A stretch of 64,000 nt of DNA from Hymenobacter latericoloratus (GTDB lineage: Bacteria > Bacteroidota > Bacteroidia > Cytophagales > Hymenobacteraceae): NCBI RefSeq assembly GCF_014199535.1, contig NZ_JACHNV010000003.1:683289-747288 (forward strand), given 5' to 3'. The position numbers and the translations under genes were made by a program. The notes beneath the pieces are model-generated. The model saw nothing but the letters and a program-made list of their open reading frames with translations. It did not search any database and had not been told where the DNA came from. Shown here in pieces: positions 59,904 to 64,000 of the stretch (the first letter of the stretch is position 1; each line of letters starts with the position of its first letter).

Positions 59904-60281
59904 ATGTTTTTTCGCCTGCTTGCCGCCGCTGCTCTGCTGAGCATCGCCAGCCCCGGCTGTTCCCAAAATGGCGGCCTGCCCATTATGCCCCCGACTGCAG
60001 TGCAGCAGCAGCTCAGCCAGCCTGGCACTGTGCTACTGGATGTGCGCAGCCCCGAGGAATTCGCCGCCGGCCACTTGCCCGGCGCCCAGAACCTGGATTA
60101 CCGCGCCGAGGATTTTGCCCAACAAGTTGCCAAGCTAGACCCCAAGCAAAGCTATGTGCTCTACTGCGCCTCCGGCAACCGCAGCGGTAAAGCCGCCGTG
60201 CTCATGCAGGAAAAAGGGTTCAAGCAGGTGGTCAACGCCGGCGCTTACAAGACGCTGCAGGAAAACGGCGTGAAAAAATAA
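59904..60281 (+). CDS. Rhodanese-like lipoprotein
   Basis: The 125-residue protein has a lipoprotein signal (MFFRLLAAAALLSIASPGC) and a single rhodanese domain with VLLDVRSPEEFAAGHLPGAQN and the active-site loop YCASGNRSGKAA (catalytic cysteine). Rhodanese domains move sulfur or bind anions. Lipid anchoring puts it in the periplasm or on a membrane. A perfect 27-bp palindrome terminator follows. Confidence 0.9.
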   Translation: MFFRLLAAAALLSIASPGCSQNGGLPIMPPTAVQQQLSQPGTVLLDVRSPEEFAAGHLPGAQNLDYRAEDFAQQVAKLDPKQSYVLYCASGNRSGKAAVLMQEKGFKQVVNAGAYKTLQENGVKK

Positions 60282-60297
60282 CGCCTATAAACATCTA

Positions 60298-60351
60298 GAA
60301 TGACAAAAGAAGCCCGCGCATCAATTGATGCGCGGGCTTCTTTTGTCATTC
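60298..60351. terminator. Perfect 27-bp palindrome, terminator-like
   Basis: Two exactly complementary 27-base arms meet without a loop at 60324/60325 (AATGACAAAAGAAGCCCGCG on the left). Such a long perfect palindrome with TTTTG can end transcription both ways. It runs straight into CCGAGCGAAGCGAGGAATCT, a word common in dispersed repeats of this group. Confidence 0.85.
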
Positions 60352-60404
60352 CGAGCGAAGCGAGGAATCTGGGTTAGCGACTCATGATGACAACTGCCTA
60401 TCAA

Positions 60405-60504
60405 GAACATCATGTCGAGCCCCGCGAGACATCTCGCGTGCTGACGTTGGGATACTAACCAGTCGGCGCGAGCGAGATGTCTCGACAAGCTCGACATGAC
60501 GTTC
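60405..60504. repeat. Inverted repeat element with 33-base arms
   Basis: The arms at 60405-60437 and 60472-60504 agree at about 28 of 33 positions, with ATGTCGAGC and GAGACATCTCGC the conserved cores. It resembles the dispersed repeats seen in Hymenobacter genomes. No coding potential is seen in 60352-60560. Confidence 0.75.
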
Positions 60505-60560
60505 TTTTTCTATCAGGATGTAGTGTAGTTGGTTAATCGCCTTACTCTTTTCCTACCCCC

Positions 60561-61493
60561 TTAGAAGCTTTGAACCATACTGTTGTGCAGGGTACGGGGG
60601 CTCCAGTAGCCGCTGGCGATGATGCGGCGGATGGTGTAGAGTGGGTCCTGCTGGTCGCGTTTTTCGGCCAGGATGAAAGCTGCATCCATGCCGCGCTTCT
60701 TCAGCTCCGGAATAGCTTCGGGGTTCCAGAGGCCGAAGGGGTAGGCGAAGTAGTTGATTTTCTTACCGGTAATTTCTTCCAGCTGCTTGGTGGGTTTCTC
60801 AATCTGCGTCACCCAATCCTGGCCCTGGTACTTTTTCACGTTGTGGTGGTCCCAGGTGTGCGAGCCAATCACGTTGCCCTCATCCGAAAGCTGCTTTACC
60901 TGCGCCTTGCTCATGTAGTTGGGGCGGCCCAGGCTTACCGTCATGATAAAGTACACGGCCTTAAACCCGTACTTATCCAGCGTGGGGCGGGCCACCGTGA
61001 ACTGATCCAAATCGGTGTCGTCGAAGGTCAGCATCACGGGCTTGCTGGGCAACGGGGCGCCGGTAGTGAGGTAGGCAAACAGCTGGTCGGGCAGAATGGT
61101 GTGGTAGCCCGAGTCGGCCAGCATCTTGATCTGGGCCTTAAACTGCTCGACCGGCACGATGTAATCCTTAGCGCCTTTAGAGTCCTTGGCACGCCAGTCG
61201 CGGATCTGGTGATAACACAGGATGGGCACCTGAGGGCGGGCCAAGATGGCAGCGGCATCGGCACGCTTATTAGCCGGAATGGTGGCCGGGCTGCCGCCGT
61301 TACCGACGCTGGCAGCGGTGGCATTGCCGGCGGTGGTGATGGTAGCCGTTTCGGCCGAGTCGGCGGCTATAGCCGTAGCGGTGGCGGCGCTGCCTTCGGC
61401 GGCGGTGGCGTTTTTGGCGTCGTTGCAGGCGGTGAGGGCGCCCAGGCTGACCAGAGAAACCGCGGCCAGCAGCGGGTGATGGGTAAAGTTCAT
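60561..61493 (-). CDS. Polysaccharide deacetylase lipoprotein (CE4)
   Basis: The 310-residue protein has a lipoprotein signal (MNFTHHPLLAAVSLVSLGALTAC), a low-complexity Ala/Thr stretch (about 25-70), and a NodB domain with VMLTFDDTDLDQF, the metal site IGSHTWDHHN, and FAYPFGLWNPEA. The N-terminal segment VPILCYHQIRDW precedes the domain, as in PgaB-like and related deacetylases. It is divergent from dapA, with 126 bases between. Confidence 0.9.
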   Translation of the reverse strand: MNFTHHPLLAAVSLVSLGALTACNDAKNATAAEGSAATATAIAADSAETATITTAGNATAASVGNGGSPATIPANKRADAAAILARPQVPILCYHQIRDWRAKDSKGAKDYIVPVEQFKAQIKMLADSGYHTILPDQLFAYLTTGAPLPSKPVMLTFDDTDLDQFTVARPTLDKYGFKAVYFIMTVSLGRPNYMSKAQVKQLSDEGNVIGSHTWDHHNVKKYQGQDWVTQIEKPTKQLEEITGKKINYFAYPFGLWNPEAIPELKKRGMDAAFILAEKRDQQDPLYTIRRIIASGYWSPRTLHNSMVQSF

Positions 61494-61550
61494 GAGGGAG
61501 AGAAACGCGGCCGGCACCAACGGGGCCGTACTTTTGAAAGAAACGGGCCG

Positions 61551-61585
61551 ACCTTCGCCGCGGGTATTGTACCTTCGCTGCGGGT
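61551..61585 (+). promoter_or_regulatory. Direct repeat and -7 box upstream of dapA
   Basis: ACCTTCGCCGCGGGT (61551-61565) and ACCTTCGCTGCGGGT (61571-61585) are repeated at a 20-base step, with one mismatch. The second copy carries the candidate -7 box TACCTTCG (61570-61577), 42 bases before the dapA start. The repeats could be a regulator site. Confidence 0.45.
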
Positions 61586-61619
61586 CTTCCCTCCTACAAA
61601 TCAACCGCTAATTTCCCGC

Positions 61620-62489
61620 ATGGACAAACTACGTGGCACCGGCGTAGCCCTCGTTACCCCCTTCACTCCTACCCCTGAGCGCGCCGTGGACTACGCCGCC
61701 CTGCGCCGCCTCGTCGACTTCACCATTGAAGGCGGCGTGGAGTACCTCGTTATCAACGGCACCACGGCCGAATCGGCTACCCTGACTACCGAAGAAAAGG
61801 CCGAAGTGCTGCGCGTGGTGCGTGAGCAAGTGGCCGGGCGCGTACCGCTGGTGTACGGCATCGGCGGCAACGACACGGCCGCTACCGTCCGCACCATTCA
61901 GAACACCGACCTGACCGGTATTGTAGCTCTGCTATCGGCCTCGCCCTACTACAACAAGCCCAGCCAGCGCGGCATTGTGGCCCACTACCAGCAACTGGCC
62001 GACGCCTCGCCGGTGCCCGTGCTGCTGTACAACGTGCCCGGCCGCACCAGTTCCAACCTAACGGCGGCCACTACCCTTACCCTGGCCCAGCACCCCAACA
62101 TCATCGGCATTAAGGAAGCCAGCGGTAACCTGGAGCAGTGCATTGCCATTGCCGCCGCCAAACCCGCCGATTTCCTGCTGATTTCCGGCGACGATATGAT
62201 GACGACTTCGCTCATCAGCTTCGGGGCGGTGGGCATCATTTCGGTGCTGGCCAACGCCTTCCCGCGCCGCTTCTCCGATATGACCCGCCACGCTCTCCGA
62301 GGCGACTTCAAGGCGGCTAGCGAGCTGCTGTTCGGCTTCGTGGAATTGAACCCGCTGATGTATGAGGAAAGCAACCCCGTAGGCGTAAAAGCCGCTCTAG
62401 CCGCCCAGGGCCTCTGCGCCGATGCCGTGCGCCTACCCCTGGTGGAAGGCTCAGAGAGCCTGAAGCAACGGATTGAGGAGTTGGTGTGA
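61620..62489 (+). CDS. dapA: 4-hydroxy-tetrahydrodipicolinate synthase DapA
   Basis: The 289-residue enzyme condenses pyruvate with aspartate semialdehyde at the head of the lysine/diaminopimelate pathway. It has the GTTAESATL loop, Tyr137 in YNVPGRT and the Schiff-base Lys165 in IGIKEASG, and later GDDMMTTSLISFGAVGIISV. The arginine region MYEESNPVGVKAAL is near the end. Together with dapD at 6182-7006, two enzymes of the pathway lie in this window, but far apart. The next gene overlaps its stop. Confidence 0.95.
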   Translation: MDKLRGTGVALVTPFTPTPERAVDYAALRRLVDFTIEGGVEYLVINGTTAESATLTTEEKAEVLRVVREQVAGRVPLVYGIGGNDTAATVRTIQNTDLTGIVALLSASPYYNKPSQRGIVAHYQQLADASPVPVLLYNVPGRTSSNLTAATTLTLAQHPNIIGIKEASGNLEQCIAIAAAKPADFLLISGDDMMTTSLISFGAVGIISVLANAFPRRFSDMTRHALRGDFKAASELLFGFVELNPLMYEESNPVGVKAALAAQGLCADAVRLPLVEGSESLKQRIEELV

Positions 62490-63139
62490 GCGAGTTCTTC
62501 GGCGCTTACCTGATACCTGTTTGCCTGCTTGGCTTTTACGCACCGGTGCTTGCTATTCGCAGATATTGGCCCGCCCAGCAAAAGCCCCAGCTACTTAAGT
62601 GGATTCACTTGGGTGGCTGGGGCTTCTCTTTGTTGCTTGTAGTTGTCTTCGTCACATGGCGTGTATCGTTGCGAGGCCAGTGGCCCGATGTGCTGCCTTT
62701 TACCTTGGCGTGGCTGGCTGCCGGCAGCTACTTTTTGCTCCGCCGTAAGCAAATGAACTGGGCCAGCAAGCTCTATTTTGGGAGCTGGTTTATCTACCCG
62801 GGCTTTTTAGCGGCAACTTTCCTGCTGGATAGGATACTCTTCGTTACTGCCTCTATTCCAGTTTTTCTCCTCATGCCACAAACTGAACCCTACCATAGCT
62901 CCAATTACACCATCCGAAGTGCCAACTCACTGATTGGACCACCTCAGATTACCTTGCTTACCCCTCTTGCCAGTGTATTGGAACGCCAGCAAGGCACCTC
63001 TGTCAATGTAGATGGCCGCCAATACGGCGCACTTGACTCCACGCTTACTTTACGGGTTGTGTCTTCAGCTCAGGACGATACAACTGCGGTAATAGTCTCT
63101 ACTGCTAGCCGCCAATTTCAGATTCAGTTCACGCGCTGA
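62486..63139 (+). CDS. Hypothetical membrane protein, overlapping dapA
   Basis: The 217-residue product starts at a GTG inside the dapA stop (GTGA, a 4-base overlap), which signals translational coupling. It has about four hydrophobic helices in the first 130 residues (for example FGAYLIPVCLLGFYAPVLAI and WGFSLLLVVVFVTWRVSL). A soluble beta-rich tail follows (TLTLRVVSSAQDDTTAVIV). I do not recognise the family. It meets the convergent lutA gene with only 2 bases between the stops. Confidence 0.75.
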   Translation: MSEFFGAYLIPVCLLGFYAPVLAIRRYWPAQQKPQLLKWIHLGGWGFSLLLVVVFVTWRVSLRGQWPDVLPFTLAWLAAGSYFLLRRKQMNWASKLYFGSWFIYPGFLAATFLLDRILFVTASIPVFLLMPQTEPYHSSNYTIRSANSLIGPPQITLLTPLASVLERQQGTSVNVDGRQYGALDSTLTLRVVSSAQDDTTAVIVSTASRQFQIQFTR

Positions 63140-63141
63140 CC

Positions 63142-63879
63142 TTACCACCCACTGGCCAGCACATCGGCGACGTGCAGGGTTTTGATGGGCTTTTTCTCGC
63201 GGCGAATGTAGGCGTCGAGGTGCATGAGGCAGCTGGTGTCGGTGCTGATGAGGTAGTCGGCGCCGGTGGCCAGGGCGTGCTCTACTTTCTGCTCGGCCAT
63301 GGCCACCGAAATGGCCTCGAACTTCACGGCGAAGGTGCCGCCGAAGCCGCAGCAGGTTTCCGTTTCGGCCATTTCCAGCCGCTCCAGGCCCGGAATAGCA
63401 TCGAGCAGCTGGCGCGGAGCCTCGCGGATGCCGCACTCCCGCAGGGCCGAGCAGGAATCGTGGTAGGTGTACTTGCCGGCCAGCTGGGCCTGCGGGATGG
63501 ACGTCACGCCCAGCACATCCACCAGAAACTCCGTCAGCTCGAAGGCCCGGCGCTGCACCCCGTGGTAGCGCCCCGAGTCGGGGGTACCCTCAAACAAATC
63601 GGCGTAGGTATTGCGCACCATACCAATGCAGGAGGCCGAGGGGCTTACAATGTAGCGTTCCTCCTGGGTCGGGAAGTCATCGAGAAACTTGCGGGCCACC
63701 TCGCAGCTCTGTTCCTTGTAGCCTGCGTTGTAGGCCGGCTGTCCGCAGCAGGTCTGGTTGGCGTTGTAGTGCACCTGGCAGCCCACGGCCTCCAGCACCT
63801 TCACCATGTTCAGGGCGGTGTGCGGGAAAAGCTGATCGACAAAGCAGGGAATAAACAGATCGACTTGAGGGGCGGGCAT
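63142..63879 (-). CDS. lutA: LutA-type (Fe-S)-binding protein
   Basis: The 245-residue protein carries two cysteine-rich CCG domains. Visible are CFVDQLFP, TCCGQPAYN, HDSCSALRECGIRE, TCCGFGGTFAVKF and DTSCLMHLDAYIRR. This is the layout of LutA/YkgE, the Fe-S subunit of the L-lactate oxidation complex LutABC and related glycolate-type enzymes. The partners lutB and lutC would lie downstream on this strand but the convergent gene is there, so they are elsewhere or upstream beyond the window. Confidence 0.9.
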   Translation of the reverse strand: MPAPQVDLFIPCFVDQLFPHTALNMVKVLEAVGCQVHYNANQTCCGQPAYNAGYKEQSCEVARKFLDDFPTQEERYIVSPSASCIGMVRNTYADLFEGTPDSGRYHGVQRRAFELTEFLVDVLGVTSIPQAQLAGKYTYHDSCSALRECGIREAPRQLLDAIPGLERLEMAETETCCGFGGTFAVKFEAISVAMAEQKVEHALATGADYLISTDTSCLMHLDAYIRREKKPIKTLHVADVLASGW

Positions 63880-63910
63880 AAGGCGGAGTAGGAAGTCAGG
63901 TGAAACTGTC

Positions 63911-63995
63911 TGTCATCCTGAGCGCAATGCAGGACCTTGTCACGGTAGCACGAGTCGTTGGTGCGCTTGCTGTTCCCGCGTGATAAGGTACTGCG
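63911..63995. repeat. Dispersed repeat with inverted ends, at the window edge
   Basis: GTCATCCTGAGCGCAATGCAG then GACCTTGTCACG faces CGTGATAAGGTA at the other end, an imperfect inverted repeat. The GTCATCCTGAGC start is a word typical of dispersed intergenic elements in Hymenobacter. It may run beyond the window. Confidence 0.6.
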
Positions 63996-64000
63996 CTACG

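Noticed and set aside
60570..61619. Frame extending dapA upstream
   Set aside because: It is antisense to the deacetylase; the dapA family start is at 61620.

Overview
The window looks like chromosomal DNA of a GC-rich Bacteroidota, most likely Hymenobacter or a close relative in the Cytophagales. Four things point there. TAnnTTYG boxes, matching the Bacteroidota -7 promoter element TAnnTTTG, sit 20-65 bases upstream of many starts. There is a TPR/PD40/carboxypeptidase-regulatory/OmpA protein with the architecture of PorE. Two secreted proteins end in type IX secretion (T9SS) sorting domains. Bacteroidota-specific families such as DUF4920, DUF4199 and the carboxypeptidase-like regulatory domain are present. 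This placement is inferred from content only; there is no rRNA or tRNA in the window.

Layout. 1-5.2 kb: a partial DUF4199 gene, a YbiT-type ABC-F ATPase, an outer-membrane barrel, a 56-residue membrane peptide, a 3-hydroxyacyl-CoA dehydrogenase and MsrA. 5.2-13.4 kb: an unknown gene, dapD, a glycosyltransferase, fabH, a DtxR-family regulator, mnmE and gltA. 13.4-20.6 kb, all minus strand: two paralogous small secreted helical proteins, the PorE-like gene directly behind queE, folD with a small partner, and lepA. 20.8-27.0 kb: a HbpS/GlcG-like protein, a GH15 glycosidase, two paralogous regulatory-domain proteins around a broken Uma2 nuclease, a membrane-protein gene split by an in-frame TAG, and an orphan. 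27.1-33.2 kb: icmF (fused B12 mutase and G-protein chaperone), a strikingly AT-rich secreted-protein gene, a ferritin-like gene and a 0.7-kb stretch with no convincing gene. 33.2-45 kb: a lipoprotein-type PBP2, small envelope proteins, an aldo/keto reductase, an OmpA lipocalin-like fusion with an apparently leaderless promoter, a polysaccharide deacetylase, an FKBP isomerase and kup. 45.3-56 kb: an M61 peptidase, an NlpC/P60 hydrolase, a structured intergenic region, DUF2147, an M1 peptidase and a gliding-type T9SS cargo protein, and a lone cytochrome oxidase subunit III. 56-64 kb: a TapB-like protein, DUF4920, ligA, a rhodanese lipoprotein, a repeat cluster, a second deacetylase, dapA with an overlapping membrane gene, and lutA.

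Most genes are ordinary housekeeping or envelope genes in short units closed by clear intrinsic terminators. dapA and dapD serve the lysine/diaminopimelate branch. The PorE-like protein, the M1 peptidase and the CHU_C-type protein fit together as a secretion component and its cargo. The cell envelope is heavily represented (PBP2, two deacetylases, NlpC/P60, OmpA-type proteins).

The most interesting unexplained element is the intergenic block at 47.84-48.24 kb. It holds a perfect 26-bp inverted repeat and, beside it, a minus-strand transcript candidate that folds into several nested stems, ends in a terminator and carries an 11-nt perfect complement to the 16S rRNA tail in front of a 23-codon frame. 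I cannot assign it to a known RNA family by eye.
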